From NCBI GenBank assembly GCA_034680345.1, contig JAXISZ010000004.1, positions 51,457-115,456 on the forward strand: a stretch of DNA of 64,000 nucleotides, read 5' to 3'. Below, piece by piece: positions 17,388 to 27,046 of the stretch (its first letter is position 1; each line of letters opens with the position of its first letter). The DNA is from SXZD01 sp034680345 (lineage in GTDB: Bacteria > Pseudomonadota > Gammaproteobacteria > Burkholderiales > Burkholderiaceae_B). The translations under genes and the position numbers were made by a program. The notes beneath the pieces were generated by a model. It was not told the DNA's origin, searched no databases, and saw nothing but the letters and a program-made list of their open reading frames with translations.

Positions 17388-18692
17388 ATGACTAACTCAG
17401 CGGATGATTTTCACGCAATCAAGGCGTGTTTTCCAATTTCGAATGAGCCTTTAGCGCGAAAAAATACACGTCAGGCGCACATTTGTTGGGGCAGTAGGGT
17501 TGTGAGCGTTGGTGGCGATGCGCCAGTTGTGGTGCAGTCTATGACCAATACCGACACGGCCGATCATATCGCCACCGCATTACAAATCAAAGCCTTGGCG
17601 CAAGCAGGCTCCGAGGTGGTTCGAATTACTGTCAATACCAATGAAGCAGCTCGGGCTGTGCCTCTCATACGTGAACAGCTTGATCGTATGGGCGTGGATG
17701 TTCCTTTGGTTGGCGATTTTCACTACAATGGTCATCTTTTGTTGTCTACCTATCCTGAGTGCGCTCAGGCTTTGTCTAAATATCGTATTAATCCTGGCAA
17801 TGTAGGCAGTTCTCGCAGTCGTGAAGACAATTTTGCACGAATGATTGAGCTGGCTTGTCGTTATGAAAAAGTGGTGCGAATTGGTGTTAATTGGGGCAGT
17901 TTAGATCAATTTTTGCTTGCCCGAATGATGGACTCAAACAGCCAACGTTCAATTCCTTTAGATTCGCGCCAAGTTATGTATTCCGCTTTAATTGAGTCGG
18001 CTTTATCCAGTGCCAAAGCAGCAGAAAACTTGGGAATGCCTGATAATCAAATTATATTGTCTTGTAAAGTCAGTCAGGTGCAAGACTTAATTGCAGTTTA
18101 TCGTGCGTTGTCTGCGCGTTGTAACTACCCTTTGCATTTGGGGTTAACAGAAGCTGGTATGGGGGCTAAAGGAATTGTGGCTTCCACGGCAGCTTTGGCC
18201 GTGTTGTTGCAAGAAGGCATTGGTGACACAATTCGGGTTTCTTTAACCCCTGAGCCAGGTGGAGATCGAACTCAAGAGGTGCGAGTTGCGCAAGATATTT
18301 TACAATCTATGGGCTTACGGGCATTTACACCACAAGTGGTTGCATGTCCTGGATGCGGGCGCACCACCAGTTCATTTTTTCAAGAATTAGCACAAACTAT
18401 TGAAGTTTTTTTGCGAGAGCAAATGCCCAAATGGCGGCGTGATTATCCTGGGGTAGAGACAATGCAGGTTGCGGTGATGGGGTGTGTTGTTAATGGCCCC
18501 GGTGAAAGTAAACACGCCAATATTGGTATTTCGTTGCCAGGCAACGGTGAGGCACCGTCTGCGCCAGTTTTTGAAGATGGCCAGCACACTATTACGCTTA
18601 AGGGCAACCAAATTGCTCAAGATTTTATACGTCATGTGCAACAGTATGTAGAGCGCACCTATGCTGTTAGGGCCAAGCAAAATAATTCATAA
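17388..18692 (+). CDS. ispG: 4-hydroxy-3-methylbut-2-enyl diphosphate synthase (flavodoxin)
   Basis: IspG performs the penultimate step of the MEP isoprenoid pathway with a [4Fe-4S] cluster. Conserved features are VVVQSMTNTDTAD, the RINPGNVG barrel motif, and the cluster cysteines in ACPGCGRT and MGCVVNGPGE. The 434-residue protein has the extra central insertion seen in the longer proteobacterial form. I chose ATG at 17388. GTG at 17376 in the same frame is possible and would add four residues; neither has a strong Shine-Dalgarno site. Confidence 0.94.
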   Translation: MTNSADDFHAIKACFPISNEPLARKNTRQAHICWGSRVVSVGGDAPVVVQSMTNTDTADHIATALQIKALAQAGSEVVRITVNTNEAARAVPLIREQLDRMGVDVPLVGDFHYNGHLLLSTYPECAQALSKYRINPGNVGSSRSREDNFARMIELACRYEKVVRIGVNWGSLDQFLLARMMDSNSQRSIPLDSRQVMYSALIESALSSAKAAENLGMPDNQIILSCKVSQVQDLIAVYRALSARCNYPLHLGLTEAGMGAKGIVASTAALAVLLQEGIGDTIRVSLTPEPGGDRTQEVRVAQDILQSMGLRAFTPQVVACPGCGRTTSSFFQELAQTIEVFLREQMPKWRRDYPGVETMQVAVMGCVVNGPGESKHANIGISLPGNGEAPSAPVFEDGQHTITLKGNQIAQDFIRHVQQYVERTYAVRAKQNNS

Positions 18693-18735
18693 TCAGCGAC
18701 AATAGGCAGATTTTACAATTTTACTGATAAAAGCC

Positions 18736-20082
18736 ATGAGCGATCAACGCAATACTGGAGAAGACGCTCCAAGTTCATCGAATTCAAACCGTTTACAGCG
18801 TTTGCGTTCTGTTAAAGGGATGAATGATCTTTTGCCTAATGAATGTGCCCAGTGGGAACAATTAGAGTCAACCTTAAAAGATTGGTTACGCAGTTACGGT
18901 TATCGTGGTATACGCACCCCGGTGCTTGAGCATACATCTTTGTACCGTCGCGGTATTGGTGAGGTAACCGATATCGTTGAAAAAGAGATGTTTAGTTTTG
19001 TAGACCGGCTTAATGGCGATGAGTTGACCCTTAGGCCAGAGTTTACTGCGGGTATTGCGCGTGCCGTGATTGAGCACAATTTAACTTATGTTAGCCCACA
19101 GCGGGTATTTTCAATGGGGCCTGTGTTTCGGCATGAGCGGCCTCAGCGAGGCCGTTATCGCCAATTTCATCAATTGGATGTCGAGGCGCTTGGGTTTTCA
19201 GGTTCTGACATTGACGCAGAAATGATTGTGATGCTTAGCCGATTATGGGCTGATTTAGGTTTACAAAATATTCGATTGGAAATTAATTGCTTAGGAACAT
19301 CACAAGAGCGCCAGTTGCATCGTGAGCAGCTGATTGCGTATTTTCAAAGTAACCAAGATTTATTAGATGAAGATGCAAAACGTCGTTTGCACAGCAATCC
19401 TTTACGTATTCTAGACACTAAAAATCCAGAAATGCAAGCGTTGGTGAATCAAGCCCCGCACTTAGAAGCATTTTTGGGGGAAACTTCTCGATTGCATTTT
19501 GAAGGAGTACAACGGTTTTTAAAAGACTGTGGAGTCCCTTTCACCATTAATCCGCGTTTGGTGCGTGGGTTAGATTATTATAATCTGACAGTTTTTGAAT
19601 GGATTACAGACAAGCTAGGATCACAAGGCACCATTTGTGGTGGTGGTCGTTACGATAGTTTGGTGACGATGCTAGGCGGCAAGCCAACACCTGCTGTTGG
19701 TTTTGCCATTGGTTTAGAGCGTCTTTTAGAATTGTGGTTTGAATCTCGCAGCCAAGAGTTGCCTGCAGAGCTTGACTGTTATATGGTTTATCAAGGTCAA
19801 GCAGCGCATCGTCGAGCTTTTTCTCTGGCGGAGCAGTTGCGTGATGCAGGCTTAAATGTTTTGCTACACTGTGGTGGTGGCAGCATGAAAAGTCAAATGA
19901 AAAAAGCAGATCAAAGTGGTGCTTTTATGGCTGTCATTTTAGGTGATGAAGAATTGGAAAGTGGTAGCGCAACTGTAAAGTTGTTGCGTGAGGAGTCTAA
20001 GCAAATTCAATTTAATCAAGACAAATTGGCTGAGGGTCTGTTCGACCTATTGTTTACTCAACAGGATGAGGATTTAGAATGA
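18736..20082 (+). CDS. hisS: Histidyl-tRNA synthetase
   Basis: A class II synthetase of 448 residues that charges tRNA-His. It has motif 1 around GMNDLLPNE...RTPVLEHTSLY, motif 2 FSMGPVFRHERPQRGRYRQFHQ, the histidine-binding LVRGLDYYNLTVFEW and motif 3 PAVGFAIGLERL. The C-terminal anticodon-binding domain is present. The 3' end overlaps the next gene by 4 bases, so the yfgM-like and bamB genes are in the same operon. Confidence 0.96.
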   Translation: MSDQRNTGEDAPSSSNSNRLQRLRSVKGMNDLLPNECAQWEQLESTLKDWLRSYGYRGIRTPVLEHTSLYRRGIGEVTDIVEKEMFSFVDRLNGDELTLRPEFTAGIARAVIEHNLTYVSPQRVFSMGPVFRHERPQRGRYRQFHQLDVEALGFSGSDIDAEMIVMLSRLWADLGLQNIRLEINCLGTSQERQLHREQLIAYFQSNQDLLDEDAKRRLHSNPLRILDTKNPEMQALVNQAPHLEAFLGETSRLHFEGVQRFLKDCGVPFTINPRLVRGLDYYNLTVFEWITDKLGSQGTICGGGRYDSLVTMLGGKPTPAVGFAIGLERLLELWFESRSQELPAELDCYMVYQGQAAHRRAFSLAEQLRDAGLNVLLHCGGGSMKSQMKKADQSGAFMAVILGDEELESGSATVKLLREESKQIQFNQDKLAEGLFDLLFTQQDEDLE

Positions 20083-20717
20083 ACAAGCATCAACTAGACC
20101 TTGAAGAACAAGAACAGATTGCCAACCTTAAGGCTTTTTGGTCTAAGTATGGTCAATTAATACTTGTTGTTGTTTTGTGTACGTCATTGTTGACTGCTTC
20201 TTACCATGGCTGGCGGTATTGGCAAGCACAACAAGCAAGCAAAGCGGCCGTTTTGTTTGATGCCACAGAAAAAGCGTTATTGACTCAAGATTTGTCTCAG
20301 CTTAAGACAATCACAGGAGAATTGTTGTCTGATTATAAAAGCACCGCTTATGCTAGTAAAGCGGCTTTATTGTCAGCTAAAGCTTTTGTAGCGGCTGATG
20401 AACTTAAACAGGCCAAAGCGCAGTTAAGTTGGGTAATTGAGCACGGTTATTCAGAAAGCTACCGTGCGGCTGCTCAAATTCGGTTGGCGGGTATATTGTT
20501 GGACGAAAAAGAATACGATCAAGCTTTGAAGTTGTTACAATCTTCTGTGCCTGAGGCTTTTAAAGCCCAGCAGACAGACCGTAGAGGTGATATTTTATGG
20601 GCTAAGGGCAACTTAAAAGAGGCTCGAAGTGCTTATGAGACTGCGCTTGGTCAGTTCACAGAGAAAGATCCTTGGCGTGATATTGTTCGTCAAAAACTGG
20701 AGGCAATTGCACAATGA
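20079..20717 (+). CDS. yfgM: YfgM-like TPR membrane protein (Sec-associated ancillary chaperone)
   Basis: The 212-residue protein has a short cytoplasmic N-terminus rich in Glu/Gln, one membrane segment (about residues 24-45) and a periplasmic TPR-like helical domain. E. coli YfgM sits at the SecYEG translocon with PpiD and lies in the same hisS-yfgM-bamB-der order. The ATG overlaps the hisS stop and its own stop overlaps the bamB ATG, both by four bases. Confidence 0.85.
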   Translation: MNKHQLDLEEQEQIANLKAFWSKYGQLILVVVLCTSLLTASYHGWRYWQAQQASKAAVLFDATEKALLTQDLSQLKTITGELLSDYKSTAYASKAALLSAKAFVAADELKQAKAQLSWVIEHGYSESYRAAAQIRLAGILLDEKEYDQALKLLQSSVPEAFKAQQTDRRGDILWAKGNLKEARSAYETALGQFTEKDPWRDIVRQKLEAIAQ

Positions 20718-21901
20718 AGTTAACGCTTGATAAAACCAACCGCTTGTTTTATCGATATTTTTTTATATTTACTTTATTGCCTTGGATTGCCGGTTGTGCC
20801 TTTGGGGGTGGTTTTTTTTCATCGCTTAATCCTTTCTCAACCTCACAGTTTCAGCCCTCGCCTTTAAGGGAGTTTAAAGCCAGTATTGCGCCTCGGTTGC
20901 AGTGGGCAGTTAAAGTTGGGCAATCGCCTTCAGCGCAATTGATGCCTGCTGTGGCAGATGGCCAGGTATTTGTAGCTAATGAAATGGGTGTGTTGGCGTC
21001 TTACGATGCAAATTCAGGCCAGTTGTTGTGGCGTCGTGATCTCAAAGGCAAAGTCTCTGCTGGTGTGGCTGTTACCAATGGGGTCATTGTTGTTGTTCTG
21101 GAAAAAGGCCAAATTCTTGCTTTGGATGAAGATGGTCAGCAGGTGTGGACAGCTCAAGCCAGCACAGAAGTTATTACTGCGCCAGTGGCTTCATTGGGAA
21201 TTGTTTTAGTTCGTTCAACAGATGGTAGAGTCACAGCGTATGACGCACGTCAAGGTCGGCGTTTGTGGTCGTTTCAGCGTCAATTGCCCAGTTTAACTTT
21301 GCGTGGCAGCGAACCCATGACCATCGACCAGGGGGTAGTGTATTTTGGTTACTCTGGCGGAAAATTGGTAGCGCTTAATTTAAACAGTGGCGTTTTGCGT
21401 TGGGAGGCTTTGGTTTCTCTTCCCAAAGGGGCTACAGAAATTGAACGTATCAGTGATGTAACTGGTGCGCCTATAGTGAGTTTGCGTCAGGTGTGTGTTG
21501 GTGGTTTTCAGGGGCGAGTTGGTTGTTTTGATCGTCAAAACGGTGAACCTTCATGGACCAAGGAATTTTCAACTGCTGTTGGAGTATCCGCCGATGACCG
21601 TTACGTTATAGGTTTTAATGAAAAAGGCGAAATGCAGGCTTTTTCACGTGATGGCGGTGCTGTTGTTTGGCGTAATGAAGATTATCTTTTCCGTAAGCCA
21701 CAAGCTCCTATGATTTACGGTCGAGCTGCAATTTTTACAGACATTGAAGGTTATGTGCATTGGGTGTCTCGAGATGACGGAAAACCACTGGCACGCCTTC
21801 GCTTGGATGGCGGACAAGTCACTGGACCTATCGCAATGGCGGAACGCACGATGTATGTACAAACTCGAAATGGTTATTTAAGCGCCATTGATTTGGATTA
21901 A
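20714..21901 (+). CDS. bamB: BamB, outer-membrane assembly lipoprotein
   Basis: BamB is the beta-propeller lipoprotein of the BAM complex that inserts outer-membrane proteins. The 395-residue protein has a lipoprotein signal ending in the lipobox IAGC (Cys at about residue 28) and repeated PQQ-type blades (SYDANSGQLLWRRDL, AYDARQGRRLWSF, CFDRQNGEPSW). Its place between the yfgM-like gene and der is canonical. Confidence 0.94.
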   Translation: MKLTLDKTNRLFYRYFFIFTLLPWIAGCAFGGGFFSSLNPFSTSQFQPSPLREFKASIAPRLQWAVKVGQSPSAQLMPAVADGQVFVANEMGVLASYDANSGQLLWRRDLKGKVSAGVAVTNGVIVVVLEKGQILALDEDGQQVWTAQASTEVITAPVASLGIVLVRSTDGRVTAYDARQGRRLWSFQRQLPSLTLRGSEPMTIDQGVVYFGYSGGKLVALNLNSGVLRWEALVSLPKGATEIERISDVTGAPIVSLRQVCVGGFQGRVGCFDRQNGEPSWTKEFSTAVGVSADDRYVIGFNEKGEMQAFSRDGGAVVWRNEDYLFRKPQAPMIYGRAAIFTDIEGYVHWVSRDDGKPLARLRLDGGQVTGPIAMAERTMYVQTRNGYLSAIDLD

Positions 21902-21905
21902 TTTA

Positions 21906-23240
21906 ATGAAATCAGTTATTGCCTTGGTGGGGCGTCCTAATGTAGGTAAATCCACATTGTTTAATCGTTTAACGCGTTCGCGGGACGCCATTGTGGCCAA
22001 TCAGCCAGGATTAACACGCGATCGTCATTATGGGATAGGCCGTGTTGGGCCAAAACCTTATTTGGTAATTGACACTGGCGGTTTAGAGCCAGTGGCAAAA
22101 GACGGCATCTATGCAGAGATGGCCAAACAAACCCGTCAGGCTGTTGTAGAAAGCGATTTGGTGTTGTTTATTGTTGATGGTCGTCAAGGTGTAACGCCAC
22201 AAGATCACGCGATTGCCGATGAATTGCGCCGTTGTCAGCGTCCCGTTTTGCTAGTGGTTAATAAAGTTGAGGGTTTGTCTCAAGCGTTGGCCGGAGCAGA
22301 CTTTTTTGAATTGGGTTTGGGTACGCCGCTGGCTATTTCAGCTTCACATGGTGATGGTGTATCTGACCTCATGGATGAGGTTTGCAACCATTTACCAAAC
22401 TTACCTGCTGAAGAACTGGTTGATCATGCATTAAAAGTAGCGGTGGTGGGTCGTCCTAATGTAGGAAAATCAACTTTAATCAATACGTTGTTGGGTGAAA
22501 ATCGGGTGATTGCCTTTGATCAACCAGGCACCACACGAGACAGTATTTACATTCCTTTTTCAAGACAAGGAAAGCCTTATACTTTAATTGATACAGCAGG
22601 TTTGCGACGCAAAGGTAAGATTTTTGAGTCAATTGAGAAGTTTTCGGTCATAAAAACCTTGCAAGCCATTGAAGACGCCAACGTTGTGGTTTTGATGTTA
22701 GACGGCACAGAGCAAATTTCTGATCAGGACGCTTCAATTGCTGCATTTGTGGTTGAAGCCGGGCGTTCATTGGTAATAGCAGTGAATAAATGGGATGGTC
22801 TAGATACGTATCGCAAAGACCGCATTTTGATTGAGCTCAATCGCCGTTTAGGCTTTTTGAATTTTGCGCGTTTACATCACATTTCTGCAATTCGAAAGTT
22901 TGGGATTGGTCCGTTAATGAAGTCGGTAGACGAAGCCCATGCTGCAGCTTTTGCTAAGTTATCAACCCCAAAATTAACGCGCTTAATTCATGAGGCCGTC
23001 GAGCGTCAGCAGCCACCGCGTAAAGGCATATTTAGGCCAAAGTTACGTTATGCTCATCAGGGCGGGCAAAATCCTCCAGTTGTGGTTATTCATGGAAATG
23101 CATTAGAGGCGGTTTCAGACACGTATAAACGTTATTTAGAGTCTTGTATTCGAGAACATTTTAAATTGGTTGGAACACCATTGAGGGTTGAAATGCGTTC
23201 AACGGTTAATCCATTTGTTAAACATTCAGATTCGCGTTGA
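21906..23240 (+). CDS. der: Ribosome-assembly GTPase Der (EngA)
   Basis: Der has two tandem GTPase domains and a KH-like C-terminus and acts in 50S subunit maturation. P-loops are GRPNVGKST in the first domain and GRPNVGKSTLIN in the second, with G3 motifs DTGG and DTAG and G4 motifs NKVE and NKWD. The 444-residue protein starts at the ATG at 21906, four bases after the bamB stop. The frame is open from 21888, inside bamB. In related genomes hfq-hflX-hflK-hflC follow directly. Here they do not. Confidence 0.96.
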   Translation: MKSVIALVGRPNVGKSTLFNRLTRSRDAIVANQPGLTRDRHYGIGRVGPKPYLVIDTGGLEPVAKDGIYAEMAKQTRQAVVESDLVLFIVDGRQGVTPQDHAIADELRRCQRPVLLVVNKVEGLSQALAGADFFELGLGTPLAISASHGDGVSDLMDEVCNHLPNLPAEELVDHALKVAVVGRPNVGKSTLINTLLGENRVIAFDQPGTTRDSIYIPFSRQGKPYTLIDTAGLRRKGKIFESIEKFSVIKTLQAIEDANVVVLMLDGTEQISDQDASIAAFVVEAGRSLVIAVNKWDGLDTYRKDRILIELNRRLGFLNFARLHHISAIRKFGIGPLMKSVDEAHAAAFAKLSTPKLTRLIHEAVERQQPPRKGIFRPKLRYAHQGGQNPPVVVIHGNALEAVSDTYKRYLESCIREHFKLVGTPLRVEMRSTVNPFVKHSDSR

Positions 23241-23402
23241 TTCAAAATAAGATTGCTTTACCCAGTGTATTTGGTAAGGCAGGCGGAATTTGTTGTGCTG
23301 CGCGCTCTTTGGTTGACTGTATTGATTAATCTTATTTATTGTAATGATTGGTCGTATTGATTGATTTTTTTTGCATAATACTTAAAAGTGGAGGGTAACA
23401 AT

Positions 23403-23876
23403 ATGAAAGTCAATCAGATTCTCAGAATCAAAGGCAATGCGTTGTTTGCTGTCACCCCTGAGTCAAAATTGTCTGATTGTGTGGTGTTGATGTCTGAGCA
23501 TGACATAGGATCTCTGGTTGTTATGTCCGGTGGCAAGTTAGTTGGTATGTTAACTTTTCGGGAAGTGATTCGAATCTTAGCCAGGCGGCAAAGAGAGCAA
23601 CGGATAGGGCCTACACCGCCTTTTAATGAAATTACTTTGGCTCAAGTGATGAATGCTCAGCCTATTGTAGCCAATAGTGGTATGGAAGTTGATGAGTTGC
23701 GTAAACTCATGCTAGAAAACCATCAGCGCTACATACCCGTACTTGACGAGGGCGTGGTGCAAGGTGTGGTTTCTTTTCATGATGTTGCCAAAGCGGTTCT
23801 CGAAGAACAAGAGTTTGAAAATAAAATGCTTAAGGGCTATATCCGCGATTGGCCATTAGAGGCCAGTAATTTATAA
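23403..23876 (+). CDS. CBS-domain protein
   Basis: A 157-residue protein made almost entirely of a CBS pair (about residues 10-65 and 80-140; motifs DIGSLVVMSGGKLVGMLTFREV and RYIPVLDEGVVQGVVSFHDVAKAV). Such stand-alone CBS modules bind adenosine ligands and often regulate partners. A GTG at 23388 is in frame, but GGAGGG at 23390-23395 places the start at the ATG at 23403. It stands alone, with promoter-like but unresolved AT-rich sequence upstream. Confidence 0.85.
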   Translation: MKVNQILRIKGNALFAVTPESKLSDCVVLMSEHDIGSLVVMSGGKLVGMLTFREVIRILARRQREQRIGPTPPFNEITLAQVMNAQPIVANSGMEVDELRKLMLENHQRYIPVLDEGVVQGVVSFHDVAKAVLEEQEFENKMLKGYIRDWPLEASNL

Positions 23877-23944
23877 CAAACGTGTGCATCTGCTAGAGCT
23901 GCGCTTGTTTGGTTTTTTAAAAACAGTGCGAAAATGGGTGTCTT

Positions 23945-24934
23945 ATGAAAATAGCCGTTGTAGGAGCTGGGGCAGCGGGTTTATCCTGTGCCCGCCAATT
24001 GCAGCAGCGTGGTTGTCATGTTGAAGTGTTTGAGAAATCGCGTGCCCCAGGTGGTAGAATGCCGGCTCGCTGGGTTGGCGACAAAGAAACAGAAGGCAGC
24101 TTTGATCATGGCACACAATACTTCACTGCTGAGCATCCTGCTTTTTTGAGTTGCATTGAAGATGCGCACAAAGCAGGAGCTATTGCACCATGGTGCGTTG
24201 AGGCGGTTGATTTAGCTTATGCGCAAATTACACCGCGCCCTTCTCCTGCGGTTCGTTGGGTTGGAACACCATCTATGAGCGCTTGGGGAAGATTTTTGGC
24301 TCAAGGTTTGCATGTTCATTACAGCACACGGGTGACTGATATTATTTTTGAAAATAGCACTTGGACATTAAAAACCGAGCAAACCAGTGGCGAACCAAAT
24401 AGTATTGGTCCTTGGGACTGGGTTGTTTTTGCTGTTCCTGCTGAGCAAGCGGTTCCTTTTTTGCGTTTAAGTGTTCATTTACAAGAACAGGCTACTTTTG
24501 TTCAGTCTCTACCCAATTGGACTGTGATGCTTGGGTTTGATGGCCATTTGTCTGTACCGTTTGATGCTGCCTTTGTTCACCATAGCCCGATTGGTTGGTT
24601 GGCAAGAAATAATAGTAAGCCAGGTCGTCAACCGCAAGAACGTTGGGTTGTTCAAGCCACATCGGATTGGTCCATAGCACACCTTGAACTTGACTCCCAG
24701 TGGGTGGCTTCTCGGTTGGCAGAGGTGTTTTTAACCAGTTTAGGCTTACGTTTGCAGCCTGTGGAATTGGCTGCGCATCGTTGGCTTTATTCTACGCCAA
24801 ATCCGGTTTTAGATCGTGATTATTTATTAGACTCAGCCATTTGTTTGGCTGTCTGCGGAGACTGGGTAAAGTCTGCTCGGGTTGAAGGCGCTTGGTTAAG
24901 TGGTTGGTCCTTAGGGCGTGCTTTGCCTGTTTAA
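23945..24934 (+). CDS. FAD-dependent oxidoreductase (renalase/amine-oxidase-like)
   Basis: The 329-residue protein begins with a dinucleotide-binding fold (IAVVGAGAAGLSCARQLQQRG, then VFEKSRAPGGRM at about residue 29) and has GSFDHGTQYF, a family motif of the COG3380 NAD(P)/FAD-dependent oxidoreductases. The substrate is unknown. It is a cytoplasmic flavoprotein with no signal peptide. The next gene, aroC, is 106 bases away and probably has its own promoter. Confidence 0.8.
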   Translation: MKIAVVGAGAAGLSCARQLQQRGCHVEVFEKSRAPGGRMPARWVGDKETEGSFDHGTQYFTAEHPAFLSCIEDAHKAGAIAPWCVEAVDLAYAQITPRPSPAVRWVGTPSMSAWGRFLAQGLHVHYSTRVTDIIFENSTWTLKTEQTSGEPNSIGPWDWVVFAVPAEQAVPFLRLSVHLQEQATFVQSLPNWTVMLGFDGHLSVPFDAAFVHHSPIGWLARNNSKPGRQPQERWVVQATSDWSIAHLELDSQWVASRLAEVFLTSLGLRLQPVELAAHRWLYSTPNPVLDRDYLLDSAICLAVCGDWVKSARVEGAWLSGWSLGRALPV

Positions 24935-25040
24935 TTTTGCATGGCGTTGACAACATTCCAATTTGTATTTGCATCCGCGTTTTTAAAAAACACTTAAGCC
25001 TTGATACAATAAACAATTGAGAAAAATCGGGATCTTTACC

Positions 25041-26129
25041 ATGTCAGGTAGTATATTTGGCCATTTATTTACTGTGACTAATTTTGGTGAAAGCCATGGT
25101 CCTGCTATTGGTTGCGTGATTGATGGTTGTCCTCCGGGTTTGTTGTTAGATGTCTCTGATATTCAGCCATATTTAGATAAGCGGCGTCCTGGTACTTCGC
25201 GTCATGTAACGCAGCGCCAGGAATCGGATCAAGTTGAAATTTTATCTGGAGTTTTTGAAGGCAAGACCACCGGCGCCCCCATTGCTTTAATCATTCGTAA
25301 CCAAGATCAGCGTTCTAAAGATTATGGCAATATTGTAGACACGTTTCGTCCTGGTCATGCGGATTATACTTATTGGCATAAATATGGTTTGCGTGATTAC
25401 CGTGGCGGAGGCCGTGCATCAGCACGATTAACCGCCCCTATGGTTGCAGCGGGGGCTGTGGCGCGTAAATGGTTGCACCAGCAATTTGGGGTTTCAATAC
25501 GTGGGTGTATGACACAGCTTGGGAAAGTGGTTGTGCCATTTCAGGCTTGGGACCTTGTTAATAATAATCCGTTTTTTGTGCCCAATGCTGATATCGTTCC
25601 TGAACTTGAAGCCTACATGGACGCGCTGAGAAAATCTGGTGATTCATGTGGTGCGGCCTTGCGAGTGCAGGCTGAAGGTGTGCCTGTTGGGTGGGGTGCC
25701 CCGTTATTTGATAAATTGGACTCTGATATTGCATATGCCATGATGGGTATTAACGCTGTAAAGGGTGTTGAAATTGGTGCGGGGTTTAAATCTGTTTCGC
25801 AGTTAGGTAGCGAGCATGGTGACGAAATGACACCTGAGGGTTTTTGTACAAATCACAGTGGTGGGGTGTTAGGTGGAATTTCTACTGGCCAACTTCTCGA
25901 AGTAAAAATTGCCATAAAACCCACTTCGAGTATTCGTATTAAACGGCGTTCTATTAACAAAGCGGGCGAACCTGTTGAGGTAGAAACGTTTGGTCGTCAT
26001 GATCCTTGCGTTGGCATTCGGGCCACGCCAATTGCAGAAGCTATGCTGGCTTTGGTTTTAATAGACCATGCGCTGCGCCACCGTGCACAAAATGGTGATG
26101 TCCATGTTGATACACCTACCTTAAGGTAG
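25041..26129 (+). CDS. aroC: Chorismate synthase
   Basis: AroC makes chorismate from EPSP using reduced FMN. The 362-residue protein has the signatures GESHGPAIGCVIDGCPPG, RPGHADYTYWHKYGLRDYRGGGRASAR and GGISTGQ. The frame opens at a TTG at 25017, but the ATG at 25041 gives the family N-terminus MSGSIFGHLFTVTNFGESHG. An extended -10-like TGATACAAT at 25002-25010 may drive it. Confidence 0.96.
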   Translation: MSGSIFGHLFTVTNFGESHGPAIGCVIDGCPPGLLLDVSDIQPYLDKRRPGTSRHVTQRQESDQVEILSGVFEGKTTGAPIALIIRNQDQRSKDYGNIVDTFRPGHADYTYWHKYGLRDYRGGGRASARLTAPMVAAGAVARKWLHQQFGVSIRGCMTQLGKVVVPFQAWDLVNNNPFFVPNADIVPELEAYMDALRKSGDSCGAALRVQAEGVPVGWGAPLFDKLDSDIAYAMMGINAVKGVEIGAGFKSVSQLGSEHGDEMTPEGFCTNHSGGVLGGISTGQLLEVKIAIKPTSSIRIKRRSINKAGEPVEVETFGRHDPCVGIRATPIAEAMLALVLIDHALRHRAQNGDVHVDTPTLR

Positions 26130-26135
26130 AGGTAT

Positions 26136-26963
26136 ATGGGCCAGTTATTTAAAAAAGTATTTGTTTATTCTTTTTTCGGATTGCTAACAACGTTGGTGGC
26201 TTGTCAGGCAGTCAATACCACGTCTGGCGGTGCTGTTGGCGTGCAGAGAGAACAGTATATGTTTGTTTCTGCTGAGCAAGTTGAAAATCAGTCGGCTAAA
26301 GCTTATCGCAAAATTTTGCAAGAAGAGAGTAAAAAAGGCCATTTAAACGAAAATTTTGATCAAGTGCAGCGAGTTCGCAAGATCGCTAAGCATCTCATCA
26401 GTCAGGTTGGTGTATTTCGAAAAGACGCTCAGAGTTGGGCCTGGGAGGTGAATGTGATTACCTCTAAAGAGGTGAATGCATGGTGCATGGCTGGCGGTAA
26501 AATGGCTGTATTTACAGGGCTAATTGAACAGCTGAAACTAGATGATGATGAGCTGGCTGCAGTCATAGGACATGAAATTGCTCATGCTTTGCGTGAGCAC
26601 AGCCGTGAGCGTGCATCAGGACAAATGTTTACCAATTTAGGCGTTGCAGTTAGTAGCGCTTTATTAGGGTTGGGTCAGGCAGGCAATGAAGTGCTTGGGC
26701 AGGCAGTCAATTTAACGCTGTCTTTGCCGCATAGCCGTGCTCACGAAGTTGAGGCAGACAGAATAGGTGTTGAGCTAGCCGCCAGAGGCGGTTACGATCC
26801 TATGGCTGCTGTTCGTTTGTGGAAAAAAATGGCTAGGTTATCGGGCGCAAAGATCCCACAATTGTTGTCTACTCACCCAGCACCAGAATCTCGTATGGCA
26901 GCCATCACGCAGGACGCTGAATTGGTTCGGCCACTGTATTTGGTTGCAAAAAAAGTGAACTAA
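26136..26963 (+). CDS. M48-family zinc metalloprotease, lipoprotein
   Basis: The 275-residue protein has a lipoprotein signal with the lipobox LVAC (Cys about residue 23) and the zinc-binding HEIAHALREH, with a downstream glutamate in AHEVEADRIG. It resembles LoiP/BepA-type periplasmic proteases that act in outer-membrane protein quality control, but lacks BepA's C-terminal TPR region. The start is six bases after the aroC stop, so the two are probably co-transcribed. Confidence 0.88.
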   Translation: MGQLFKKVFVYSFFGLLTTLVACQAVNTTSGGAVGVQREQYMFVSAEQVENQSAKAYRKILQEESKKGHLNENFDQVQRVRKIAKHLISQVGVFRKDAQSWAWEVNVITSKEVNAWCMAGGKMAVFTGLIEQLKLDDDELAAVIGHEIAHALREHSRERASGQMFTNLGVAVSSALLGLGQAGNEVLGQAVNLTLSLPHSRAHEVEADRIGVELAARGGYDPMAAVRLWKKMARLSGAKIPQLLSTHPAPESRMAAITQDAELVRPLYLVAKKVN

Positions 26964-27046
26964 ACTGCACAATTATTTTTTTACATACGCGGTTATAATA
27001 AAGCCTATTTGATACATTTTAGGCTAGGCTTAATCATTGGTATTTT

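Noticed and set aside
26970..27000. TATAAT upstream of leuC as a promoter
   Set aside because: The -10 is good, but no acceptable -35 box lies at 16-18 bases, so I left it out of the feature list.
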